From an uncultured bacterium (GTDB taxonomy: Bacteria; Pseudomonadota; Alphaproteobacteria; Sphingomonadales; Sphingomonadaceae): a stretch of 62,357 nucleotides of DNA. Below the pieces are notes generated by a model that was given only the letters and a program-made list of their open reading frames with translations, was not told the DNA's origin and made no database searches. The first letter of the stretch is position 1, and every line of letters begins with the position of its first letter. Shown one piece after another: positions 17,396 to 25,026 of the stretch. The translations under genes were made by a program, and so were the position numbers. The stretch spans positions 1-62,357 of the forward strand of contig CAISGR010000025.1 in NCBI GenBank assembly GCA_903884945.1, written 5' to 3'.

Positions 17396-18991
17396 ATGCG
17401 TGCCTTTGCCGACCTTCTCGACCGGCTGATCTATACCCGGTCCCGCAATGCGAAGCTGAAGCTGATCGGCGACTATCTGTTGGCGACGCCCGATCCGGAT
17501 CGCGGGTGGGCAATGGCCGCGCTGACCGGGGACCTCGACCTGCCGGCGGTAAAGCCGGCGATGATCCGCGCGCTGATCGAGGAGCGGGTCGATCCGGTCC
17601 TGTACCGGATGAGTCGCGACTATGTCGGCGATTCGGCCGAGACGGTCGCGCTGCTCTGGCCTGCCCCAAAGGCCCCGCCGATCGATGGCGCGCCACTGAC
17701 GGTGACGGGCGTGGTCGACCGGCTCCAATCGCTCTCGCGTTCGGATGCGCCGGCGGCGCTGGCCGGCATGCTCGACCGGCTCGACGCGGACGAACGCTTC
17801 GCGCTGCTCAAGATGGCAACGGGGGCGCTGCGCATCGGGGTGTCCGCACGGCTGGCCAAGACCGCGCTCGCGCAGGCCTTCGAGCTTGATGTCGAGGCGG
17901 TCGAGGAGGTCTGGCACGGGATCGCCCCACCCTATGAGACGCTGTTCGCCTGGGCCATAGGCAACGGCACGCAGCCGACCGCAGCCGATGTGCCGGTTTT
18001 CCGCCCTTTCATGCTGGCGCATCCGCTCGAGGATCTGCGCGTCAGCCTCGATGATTATGCCGCGGAGTGGAAATGGGACGGGATTCGTGTCCAGCTCGTC
18101 CATGTCGCGGGCCAGACGCGGCTTTATAGCCGTGCGGGCGACGACATCACCGGGAGCTTTCCCGAGGTGGCGCGGGACTTCCGAACGCCGGGGGTGCTCG
18201 ACGGCGAGCTGATGATCAAAGGCAGCTTTCAGGGCGGCGCACTCGAGGAAGGCGGTGGTGCCGCCAGTTTCAACGCGCTGCAGCAGCGCCTGGGGCGCAA
18301 GATCGTCTCGGCGAAGATGCTGGCCGACTATCCCGCCTTTGTGCGCCTCTACGACATCCTGTTCGAAGGCGCCGAGGATCTGCGCGACCTGGCCTGGCAG
18401 GAGCGACGGCCGCGCCTGGACGCTTTCGCGCGGCAGCTCGACCCCGAGCGGTTCGATATCAGCCAGGTGATCGACGCGGCCGATTTCACCGCCCTCGAAG
18501 GAATACGCGCCGGGGCACGCGACGCTTCGATCGAAGGGGTGATGCTGAAGCGGCGCGATTCGCCCTATGTCACGGGGCGCCGTGTCGGCCTGTGGTATAA
18601 ATGGAAGCGTGAACCGCTCACCGCCGATTGCGTGATGATGTATGCGCAGCGCGGCAATGGCCGGCGCTCCTCCTTCTATTCCGACTACACCTTTGGCTGC
18701 TGGACCGAGGAGGGCGAATTGCTGCCCGTCGGCAAGGCCTATTCGGGTATTACCGACGAGGAGCTCAAGATGCTCGACAGTTTCGTGCGCAACCATACGC
18801 TCAATCGCTTCGGGCCGGTGCGGGAAGTCGAGAAGACGCTCGTGCTCGAGGTTGCATTCGACTCGATCCACGCGTCGAAGCGTCACAAGTCGGGCGTCGC
18901 GATGCGCTTTCCCCGCATTGCCCGGATCCGCACCGACAAGCCCGCCGTGGAAGCGGATACGATCGCCGGACTCAAGCGGCTGATCAGCTGA
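17396..18991 (+). CDS. ATP-dependent DNA ligase (Lhr-cluster type)
   Basis: A 531-residue ligase with an N-terminal helical DNA-binding domain (about 1-205), nucleotidyltransferase core and OB domain. The adenylated lysine is Lys226 in EWKWDGIR. Other core motifs are YSRAGDDIT, VLDGELM, SIEGVMLKR and LWYKWKRE. It matches the bacterial ATP ligases that occur with an Lhr-type helicase, an MBL exonuclease and a phosphoesterase; all three partners are in this window at 26661, 27695 and 35599. ATG 17396 fits the family N terminus (MRAFADLLDRL), but the only strong GGAGGG (17369-17374) is 21 bases upstream, so initiation looks weak. Confidence 0.92.
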   Translation: MRAFADLLDRLIYTRSRNAKLKLIGDYLLATPDPDRGWAMAALTGDLDLPAVKPAMIRALIEERVDPVLYRMSRDYVGDSAETVALLWPAPKAPPIDGAPLTVTGVVDRLQSLSRSDAPAALAGMLDRLDADERFALLKMATGALRIGVSARLAKTALAQAFELDVEAVEEVWHGIAPPYETLFAWAIGNGTQPTAADVPVFRPFMLAHPLEDLRVSLDDYAAEWKWDGIRVQLVHVAGQTRLYSRAGDDITGSFPEVARDFRTPGVLDGELMIKGSFQGGALEEGGGAASFNALQQRLGRKIVSAKMLADYPAFVRLYDILFEGAEDLRDLAWQERRPRLDAFARQLDPERFDISQVIDAADFTALEGIRAGARDASIEGVMLKRRDSPYVTGRRVGLWYKWKREPLTADCVMMYAQRGNGRRSSFYSDYTFGCWTEEGELLPVGKAYSGITDEELKMLDSFVRNHTLNRFGPVREVEKTLVLEVAFDSIHASKRHKSGVAMRFPRIARIRTDKPAVEADTIAGLKRLIS

Positions 18992-19168
18992 GATCAGCCC
19001 CAGCCTCGCCGGATTGTCGGATAAGTGCGGCGCGGCTGGAAGCGGCCCCTGCAAACAGCCAGTCGAGACAATGGCGCGCTGGTCTCTTGTCACGGCACCG
19101 GAATGATTTTTCGGCGGTCGCTTTCAGGCGATCTTGCCCGAGCCGATGCGAGGCTTCATGCCGTGGCG

Positions 19169-20002
19169 ATGCCCGCTTTCCCCTTGGCCGCCTTGCTCAT
19201 GATCGCCTCAGGATCGATTCATGCGGTGGTAAATGCGATCGTGAAGGGCGGGCGCGACAAGGCCGCCGGACGAGCCCTCACCGACGGGACCAGCGCTCTC
19301 ATCCTGCTGCCCGCGACATTGTTCGTGCCGCTGCCGGCCGGTGCCTGGGGGTGGCTCGCAGCGAGCGCCGCGATCCACGGCTTTTACCTCTACGCCCTGA
19401 TCCGCGCCTATCGGATCGGCGATCTTTCGGCGGTCTATCCGGTGCTGCGCGGCAGCGCGCCACTGCTGACGGCGCTGGTGACGCTCGGGCTGCTCGGCGA
19501 GGCGGCAACGACGTGGCAGATCGCCGGGATCGCGCTGATCGGGGCTGCGATGTTCGTGATGATCGCCGGGCGCCATATCGGGCGCGCGGCGCTGGGATGG
19601 TCGCTGGCGACCGGTGCGTGCATCGCCGCCTATACCGTGGTGGACGCAATTGGGGTGCGCGCCGCCCCGAGCCCGGCCAGCTATATCGTCTGGCTGTTCG
19701 TGCAGATGGGCGCGGTCGTGGTGGCGATGTTCGGGATTCTCTCGCGCGGCGCGATGTTCGCAGCGGCGCGCGCGCAGTGGCAACCCGGGGTTGTCGCCGG
19801 GATTCTCTCGATCCTGACCTATGCCATGGCGCTGACCGCCTTCTCGCTCGGGCCGACCGCGCCGCTCGCCGCGCTGCGCGAGACCGGCATGGTTACCGCG
19901 CTGCTGATCTCGATCCTGTTCCTGAAGGAGCGGGCGACCAGCGGACGCGTGATCGGCGTCGCCGGAATATTGGCCGGCGCGGCGCTCATCCTCGCGGGCT
20001 AA
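19169..20002 (+). CDS. EamA/DMT family permease
   Basis: A 277-residue inner-membrane protein with about ten helices arranged as two EamA repeats. Typical signatures are YALIRAYRIGDLSAVYPVLRG in the first half and AFSLGPTAPLAALRETGMV followed by LFLKERATSGRVIG in the second. Members export metabolites or take up small molecules; no substrate can be assigned. GAGG at 19150-19153 would suit a GTG at 19163 (adding two residues) as well as the ATG at 19169. No obvious operon partner. Confidence 0.85.
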   Translation: MPAFPLAALLMIASGSIHAVVNAIVKGGRDKAAGRALTDGTSALILLPATLFVPLPAGAWGWLAASAAIHGFYLYALIRAYRIGDLSAVYPVLRGSAPLLTALVTLGLLGEAATTWQIAGIALIGAAMFVMIAGRHIGRAALGWSLATGACIAAYTVVDAIGVRAAPSPASYIVWLFVQMGAVVVAMFGILSRGAMFAAARAQWQPGVVAGILSILTYAMALTAFSLGPTAPLAALRETGMVTALLISILFLKERATSGRVIGVAGILAGAALILAG

Positions 20003-20008
20003 CCGAGC

Positions 20009-20395
20009 CTATTTCGTCCAATCGGCCAGCGCCGGGGGCGTCATGCTGCGCGGATCGACGATCAGCACAGTTGGGACGCCTTCCATCCGGTCCCTGATGC
20101 CGTACTGCGCGAGGATGTCGAGATTCCGGTCGAAGCGCCCGATATCGACGACCACAACCTCATAGGGAGAGGCGATGAACTTCCGGAGCTGGGGAAACTC
20201 CATCGTGCGCGCCAACAGGCGGCGGTGAGACACCAGTTGCCGCCAAGATCGATCAGCAGAAGTTTGTGGCGCGCCCTGGCCCGCGCCTTGGCGGCGGCGA
20301 TATGGCCTGCGCATTGGCTTGTTCGTCAAGGGGAAGCGGCTTCGCGAGCTGAAGCCATGCAGCCTTAGACAAGCGATTCGGCGGGCGGGCAGCAA
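20009..20395 (-). pseudogene. Frameshifted thioredoxin-fold protein remnant
   Basis: Three reading frames on the minus strand together spell a thioredoxin-like protein. The first gives LAKPLPLDEQANAQA, the second IAAAKARARARHKLLLIDLG then GNWC, and the third LLARTMEFPQLRKFIASPYE then VVVVDIGRFDRNLDILAQYG and IRDRMEGVPTVLIVDPRS. Frame changes occur near 20300-20303 and 20228-20230, each explained by one lost base. The expected CxxC becomes Cys-x-x-Arg after correction, no start codon or signal peptide precedes the remnant, and its 5' end abuts the csp terminator. It is almost certainly non-functional; two sequencing errors are less likely given the other losses. Confidence 0.8.
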
Positions 20396-20429
20396 AGAAA
20401 AACCCGGCATGCCCTGAAGCATGCCGGGT
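20393..20429 (-). terminator. Intrinsic terminator of the cold-shock gene
   Basis: On the minus strand ACCCGGCATGC (20429-20419) and its complement (20412-20402) form a perfect 11-base-pair stem with a six-base loop, followed by TTTTTCTTT (20401-20393). This is a strong rho-independent terminator about 40 bases after the csp stop. Confidence 0.92.
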
Positions 20430-20470
20430 CTTGATCTCGCGATACGAACCCGAGGGCCCGTTGTCGGGAT

Positions 20471-21295
20471 TCAGGCGATCGAGGTGAGGTTCACCGCGGC
20501 ATATTTGCCGCGACGATCGACCTCGAGCTCGAATTCGAGCCGATCGCCCTCGTTGAGGCTGGTCATGCCGCCCCGCTCGACGGCGGAGATGTGCACGAAC
20601 GCGTCGGGCTGTCCATCATCGCGCTGGATGAAGCCGAAGCCCTTCATCGCGTTGAAGAACTTGACCGTGCCGGTCGCCTTTTCGCCCGTCAGCTGCCGCT
20701 GCGGACCAGCGCCGCCGGCCGCACCGCGCGGGGCACCCGGACCCGCGTCACGATCACGCGGCGGGCCGCGGTCGGTGACGGGGAGAGGCTCGCCCTCGAT
20801 CTTGAGATCGGTTGCCGAGATCCGGCCGCCACGATCGACCAGGGTGAAACCAAGCGGCTGCCCCTCGGCCAGACCGGTCAGGCCGGCCTGCTCGACCGCG
20901 GAAATGTGCACGAACACATCCTCGCCGCCATCGTCGCGAACGACGAAGCCGAAGCCCTTCTGGCCGTTGAAGAATTTTACGACGCCCGTGCCTTCGCCGA
21001 CAACCTGGGGAGGCATGCCGCGACCACCGCCGCCGCCGCCACCGCCGAAGCCGCCCCCGCCGCCGCTGCGGAAACCGCCGCCACCGCCACCGCCGAAGCG
21101 ATCGCCGCCACCGCCGAAGCGATCACCGCCGCCGCCGAAACGATCGCCACCGCCACCGAAACGGTCACCACCGCCAACGCCGCCGCCGAAATCGTCGCCG
21201 CCGAAACCGTCGCGCTTATCGCGGCCGCGCCCGCCGCGATCACCGCGGCGTCCTTTATCGAAACTCATGCCCTGTTCGTCTTCCCGGTCGCTCAT
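20471..21295 (-). CDS. Two-domain cold-shock protein with Gly/Arg-rich N terminus
   Basis: A 274-residue RNA/ssDNA-binding protein. Residues about 15-95 are low complexity, rich in Gly, Arg, Asp and Phe, with four DRFGGGG repeats. Two cold-shock domains follow: [19 protein letters not shown] with [10 protein letters not shown] (about 103-165), and [19 protein letters not shown] with AFVHISAVE (about 207-270). Both keep RNP1 (KGFGF) and RNP2 (FVHIS). A Gly/Pro/Arg linker separates them. Double cold-shock-domain proteins are known in alphaproteobacteria; the long RGG-like N terminus suggests an RNA-condensing tail, which is inference. The start may be ATG 21295 or ATG 21268 (MSFDKGRRG), the latter resembling homologues better. 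Confidence 0.92.
   Translation of the reverse strand: MSDREDEQGMSFDKGRRGDRGGRGRDKRDGFGGDDFGGGVGGGDRFGGGGDRFGGGGDRFGGGGDRFGGGGGGGFRSGGGGGFGGGGGGGGRGMPPQVVGEGTGVVKFFNGQKGFGFVVRDDGGEDVFVHISAVEQAGLTGLAEGQPLGFTLVDRGGRISATDLKIEGEPLPVTDRGPPRDRDAGPGAPRGAAGGAGPQRQLTGEKATGTVKFFNAMKGFGFIQRDDGQPDAFVHISAVERGGMTSLNEGDRLEFELEVDRRGKYAAVNLTSIA
21095..21178. repeat. Four tandem 21-base repeats inside the cold-shock gene
   Basis: Four 21-base units start at 21095, 21116, 21137 and 21158, each beginning GAA(G/A)CG(A/G)TC. They encode DRFGGGG-type heptads of the N-terminal tail. The units differ at third-codon positions, so the protein repeat is kept while the DNA has diverged. Confidence 0.85.
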
Positions 21296-21464
21296 CTCGC
21301 CACATCAACACGCCCGCACCGAACGAAAAGCACGGGTGTTCGAACGCCAAACCAATCGCGTACCGAGTCGGTGTAGCGTAAATCCCCTTAGGCTGCGAAT
21401 AAATTCGTCCGAAATGCGGCACGGCTCGCTTGCGTCCGTCAAGGTGAGGCGGCAGAGCCACACT

Positions 21465-22259
21465 ATGACCATCCTCACCCTCCTGTCCGACCCCGCCGCC
21501 TGGGCAGCGCTCGCCACGCTGATCGTGATGGAAGTGGTGCTTGGCATCGACAATCTGATCTTCATTTCGATCCTGTCGAACAAGCTGCCGGAAGGCCAGC
21601 GCGCGCGCGTCCGCCGAGTCGGCATCAGCCTTGCGCTGGTGCTGCGACTCGGCCTGCTCTCGACGATCGCGTGGATCGCGCAGATGACCGTGCCGGTCTT
21701 CGACCTGGGACTGACGGGCAATCCCGACGGGCATGGCGAGCCCAGCTTCGAGACGGCCTTTTCGATCCGCGACCTGATCCTGATCGCGGGCGGCACGTTC
21801 CTGCTGTGGAAGGCCACCAAGGAAATCCATCACAGCATGGATCCGGACGAATCGGGCGCGACCCTCGACAAGAAGGGTCATGTGATCATGGGCTTCTGGT
21901 CGGCGATCGTGCAGATCCTGCTGCTCGACATGGTCTTTTCGATCGATTCGATCCTGACTGCGATCGGCATGACCGATGACCTGCCGATCATGATCGTCGC
22001 CGTGATCGTCGCCGTGGGCGTGATGATGTTCGCCGCGACACCGCTCGCCAATTTCATCGCGCGCAACCCCACGGTGGTGATGCTCGCCCTCGGCTTCCTG
22101 CTGATGATCGGCGTGGTGCTGATCGCCGACGGCTTCGGCGTCCATGTGCCCAAGGGTTATATCTACTGCGCCATGGCCTTCTCGGCCGGGGTGGAGACGC
22201 TCAACATCGTGTCCCGCCGGGCGCGCGAACGAAAGAAGGCGGCCGCCGCCGGGCATTGA
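21465..22259 (+). CDS. TerC family membrane protein
   Basis: A 264-residue protein with seven or more membrane helices. TerC signatures are [20 protein letters not shown] near the N terminus and [20 protein letters not shown] near the middle, each with Asp residues within the membrane that are thought to bind metal. Family members affect Mn2+ or tellurite resistance and metalation of secreted enzymes. ATG 21465 begins the conserved [10 protein letters not shown]; the reading frame stays open far upstream across the antisense of csp but that extension is not coding. It is divergent from csp and ends 31 bases before the RNase D gene. Confidence 0.9.
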   Translation: MTILTLLSDPAAWAALATLIVMEVVLGIDNLIFISILSNKLPEGQRARVRRVGISLALVLRLGLLSTIAWIAQMTVPVFDLGLTGNPDGHGEPSFETAFSIRDLILIAGGTFLLWKATKEIHHSMDPDESGATLDKKGHVIMGFWSAIVQILLLDMVFSIDSILTAIGMTDDLPIMIVAVIVAVGVMMFAATPLANFIARNPTVVMLALGFLLMIGVVLIADGFGVHVPKGYIYCAMAFSAGVETLNIVSRRARERKKAAAAGH

Positions 22260-22290
22260 GCGCCCGCCATTTCACGGCTAGGCGAAATCG

Positions 22291-22911
22291 ATGACCGTAT
22301 ATCTGCACGAAGAAGACATCCCCGCCGACCTGTTCGCTGCCGGCACCGACATCGCCGTCGACACCGAGACGATGGGCCTGATCACGCCGCGCGACCGGCT
22401 GTGCGTCGTCCAGCTTTCGGATGGCGGGCCCGACGAGCATCTCGTCCGGTTCGCGCCGGACAGCGACTATGCCGCACCCAACCTGCGCGCGCTGCTCGCC
22501 GATCCGGCGCGGGTAAAGCTCTATCATTTCGCGCGCTTCGACCTCGCCGCTATCAAGCATTATCTCAAGGTCGACGCCGCGCCGGTCTATTGCACCAAGA
22601 CCGCATCGCGGCTGGTGCGCACCTATACCGACCGCCACGGCCTGAAGGAACTGGTGCGCGAGTTGCTGGCCCAGGACATCTCCAAGACGCAGCAATCGTC
22701 CGACTGGGGCGGACCGATCCTGTCGGACGCGCAGAAGGATTATGCCGCGTCCGACGTGCGCTACCTCCACAGGCTGCGCGAGGAGCTCGACCGCCGGCTC
22801 GTCCGAGAAGGCCGCGCCGAACTCGCCAGGGCCTGTTTCGATTTCCTGCCGTCCCGCGCCGATCTCGATCTGGCCGGCTGGCCGGAGATAGATATTTTCG
22901 CGCATGTCTGA
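22291..22911 (+). CDS. Ribonuclease D-like 3'-5' exonuclease (no HRDC domain)
   Basis: A 206-residue DnaQ-fold nuclease. ExoI is AVDTETMGL (Asp24, Glu26), ExoII is in LYHFARFDLAAIKHYL, and ExoIII is DYAASDVRYLHRLREEL, a DEDDy arrangement with catalytic Asp and Tyr. It is about half the length of E. coli RNase D because the C-terminal HRDC domains are missing, as in many alphaproteobacterial homologues. Likely role: RNA 3'-end trimming in the cytosol. It overlaps lptC by eight bases, so it is the first gene of an rnd-lptC-lptA(-lptB-rpoN) transcript. Confidence 0.92.
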   Translation: MTVYLHEEDIPADLFAAGTDIAVDTETMGLITPRDRLCVVQLSDGGPDEHLVRFAPDSDYAAPNLRALLADPARVKLYHFARFDLAAIKHYLKVDAAPVYCTKTASRLVRTYTDRHGLKELVRELLAQDISKTQQSSDWGGPILSDAQKDYAASDVRYLHRLREELDRRLVREGRAELARACFDFLPSRADLDLAGWPEIDIFAHV

Positions 22912-23542
22912 AGCAGCCGCCAGCGTCCGGTCCGAACGGCAGATCTGGGCAGCGCCCGGGAGCAGCCATGACCGGGTGGTCGGCATCTCGCGCATCGTGC
23001 TGCCGCTGCTGATCGGCATCCTGTCGGCCTTTCTGGTGATGATGCCGCTCGCGGGATCGGGCGACGTCAGCTTCCTGCTCGACAAGAACAAGGTCGAGGT
23101 CGCCAAGGAGCGACTGCGTATCCAGTCGGCCACCTATCGCGGCGAGGACGGGAAGGGGCAGCCCTTCCAGCTGAATGCCGGCTCCGCCGTGCAGAAGAGT
23201 TCGGCCGAGCCGATCGTGCAGCTCAACCAGCTTTCGGCCAATATCGGCCTGACCGACGGGCCGGCGACGCTCGTCGCAAACCGCGGCCGCTACAATATGG
23301 ACAGCCAGCAGGTGATGGTCGACGGCCCCCTCCGCTTCAAGGCCACCGGCGGCTATCAACTCGACACCAACGACGCGACGATCGACCTGAAGACCCGCCG
23401 GATGCGGAGCGGCGGCGCAGTGACCGGTACGGTACCGCAGGGCACGTTCAGCGGAGCGCGCCTGACCGCCGACCTCGAGAACCATGTCGTGACACTGGAT
23501 GGCAACGCGCGCTTGCGGATCGTGCCGCGAAGGACGAGATAG
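22904..23542 (+). CDS. lptC: LPS export protein LptC
   Basis: A 212-residue bitopic inner-membrane protein of the Lpt bridge, which passes lipopolysaccharide from the LptBFG extractor to periplasmic LptA. One membrane helix (about 28-50, IVLPLLIGILSAFLVMMPLAG) anchors a periplasmic beta-jellyroll with RLRIQSATYRGEDGKG and QVMVDGPLRFKATGGYQL. It is longer than E. coli LptC (about 190). It overlaps the RNase D gene by eight bases and precedes lptA by six. Confidence 0.9.
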   Translation: MSEAAASVRSERQIWAAPGSSHDRVVGISRIVLPLLIGILSAFLVMMPLAGSGDVSFLLDKNKVEVAKERLRIQSATYRGEDGKGQPFQLNAGSAVQKSSAEPIVQLNQLSANIGLTDGPATLVANRGRYNMDSQQVMVDGPLRFKATGGYQLDTNDATIDLKTRRMRSGGAVTGTVPQGTFSGARLTADLENHVVTLDGNARLRIVPRRTR

Positions 23543-23548
23543 GCGGCC

Positions 23549-24076
23549 ATGGCCCATTCGACCCAGCTGATCGCGCTCGTCGCCCTGTTCGCCGCTTCCG
23601 GTGCGAGTGCGCAATCCCGCCACGATTCGAGCGCGCCGATCGATTTCGGCGCCGATCATATCGAGCTGCAGGACAAGGCGAATCGGGCGATCCTTTCCGG
23701 CAATGTCTCGGTACGCCAGGCGGAGATGACGCTAAATGCGGCGCGCATGACCGTTGCCTATACCGGGCAGGTGGTCGACGGGTCGCCGCAGGTCTCCCGG
23801 CTCGACGCATCCGGCGGCGTGACGGTGACGCGTCCGCAACAGACGGCACGCAGCCAGTTCGCGGTCTATGACCTGAACAAGCGCGTGATCACCATGCTCG
23901 GCACGGTTTCGCTGCTGCAGGGTGCGAACACCGTCAAGGGATCGCGGCTAACGATCAATCTGGACACGGGCCGCGCGGTGATCGACGGCTCCGCCGTCGG
24001 CGGCGGGAGCGCACCCGGCACGACCAGCAGCGGCGGTCGCGTGACCGGCACCTTCTCGGTGCCGAAACGCAACTAG
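23549..24076 (+). CDS. lptA: LPS transport periplasmic protein LptA
   Basis: A 175-residue OstA-like beta-jellyroll with a signal peptide (cleavage after GASAQ, about residue 22). Family features are PIDFGADHIELQDKANRAIL, SGNVSVRQAEMTLNAARMTV and FAVYDLNKRVITMLGTVSL. It forms the periplasmic bridge carrying lipopolysaccharide to LptD. The C terminus ends in a Gly/Ser-rich tail. It follows lptC directly; a terminator-like hairpin lies between it and lptB. Confidence 0.92.
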   Translation: MAHSTQLIALVALFAASGASAQSRHDSSAPIDFGADHIELQDKANRAILSGNVSVRQAEMTLNAARMTVAYTGQVVDGSPQVSRLDASGGVTVTRPQQTARSQFAVYDLNKRVITMLGTVSLLQGANTVKGSRLTINLDTGRAVIDGSAVGGGSAPGTTSSGGRVTGTFSVPKRN

Positions 24077-24184
24077 ACCACGACAATCGACCGGTTTTTC
24101 GCCGGCTTCGCCGCGCGCCCCTTTTCTTGTCCGCGTCGCTGGTGCAGGAACAGCCGGATTGCTGACGCACGCCCATGCACAAAG

Positions 24185-24212
24185 CCTGCCAACCAGCTTG
24201 CGGCAGGTTTTT
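24185..24212 (+). terminator. Terminator-like hairpin between lptA and lptB
   Basis: CCTGCC (24185-24190) pairs with GGCAGG (24202-24207), followed directly by TTTTT (24208-24212). It has the form of an intrinsic terminator, 109 bases after the lptA stop and 33 before the lptB start. The six-pair stem is short, so partial termination or attenuation is as likely as a full stop. Confidence 0.55.
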
Positions 24213-24244
24213 GCTAACCCCATGATGCGAGCACGGGACGCATA

Positions 24245-25021
24245 ATGACCGATGTGACCACTCTCGAAGCTGTCGAGCCGATCAGCGAGGCGCCGGTGAT
24301 GAGGGGGCTCTCGGTCGTCTCGATCGCCAAATCCTACGACAAGCGCGTGGTCCTTTCCGACGTGTCGGTTTCTGTCGGCCCGGGCGAAGTGGTCGGCCTG
24401 CTCGGACCGAACGGCGCGGGCAAGACGACCTGCTTCTATTCGGTGATGGGGCTGGTGAAACCCGATTCGGGCCGGATCATGCTCGACGGCGAGGATATCA
24501 CCGGGCTTCCCATGTATCGCCGCGCGATCCTGGGGCTGGGCTATCTGCCGCAGGAAACCTCGATATTTCGCGGCCTGACGGTCGAGAAGAACATTCTTAC
24601 CGTGCTCGAACTGGCCGAGCCCGATCCCGCCGCCCGCGCGGCGCGGCTGGAGACGCTGCTCGACGAATTCGGCCTGACCCGACTGCGCGACTCGCCGGCC
24701 ATGGCGCTGTCCGGCGGCGAACGGCGCCGCGCCGAGATCGCCCGGGCGCTGGCCGCCGATCCGTCGATCATGCTGCTGGACGAGCCGTTCGCGGGCATCG
24801 ATCCGCTGTCGATCGCCGATATCCGCGACCTGATCAAGGAACTGCAGAAGCGCGGTATCGGCGTGCTGATCACCGATCACAATGTGCGCGAGACGCTCGA
24901 AATCGTCGACCGGGCCTATATCATCTATGACGGCCGGGTACTGTTCACCGGCTCGCCGGAAGAACTGGTCGCCGACGCCAATGTGCGGCGCCTGTATCTC
25001 GGCGAAGGGTTCTCGCTCTAA
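24245..25021 (+). CDS. lptB: LPS export ABC transporter ATPase LptB
   Basis: A 258-residue ATPase that powers lipopolysaccharide extraction with LptF and LptG (not in this window). Walker A is GPNGAGKTT (about 54-62), the Q loop is in LGYLPQETS, the signature is ALSGGERRRAEIARAL and Walker B is IMLLDEPFAGIDP, followed by the switch histidine in LITDHNVRE. The first 22 or so residues are an extension relative to E. coli LptB. It ends five bases before rpoN, a linkage conserved widely in proteobacteria. Confidence 0.96.
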   Translation: MTDVTTLEAVEPISEAPVMRGLSVVSIAKSYDKRVVLSDVSVSVGPGEVVGLLGPNGAGKTTCFYSVMGLVKPDSGRIMLDGEDITGLPMYRRAILGLGYLPQETSIFRGLTVEKNILTVLELAEPDPAARAARLETLLDEFGLTRLRDSPAMALSGGERRRAEIARALAADPSIMLLDEPFAGIDPLSIADIRDLIKELQKRGIGVLITDHNVRETLEIVDRAYIIYDGRVLFTGSPEELVADANVRRLYLGEGFSL

Positions 25022-25026
25022 CGGCC

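Noticed and set aside
17383..17889. 168-codon ORF with a good GGAGGG ribosome binding site inside the ligase gene
   Set aside because: Its frame is +1 to the ligase, and the translation is Arg/Ala/Gly-rich without motifs; the ligase frame carries all conserved motifs.
20421..21464. Long open frame on the plus strand in front of the TerC-family gene
   Set aside because: It is the antisense of the cold-shock gene, open only because of the GC-rich repeats; its proline/threonine/alanine translation has no protein-like features.
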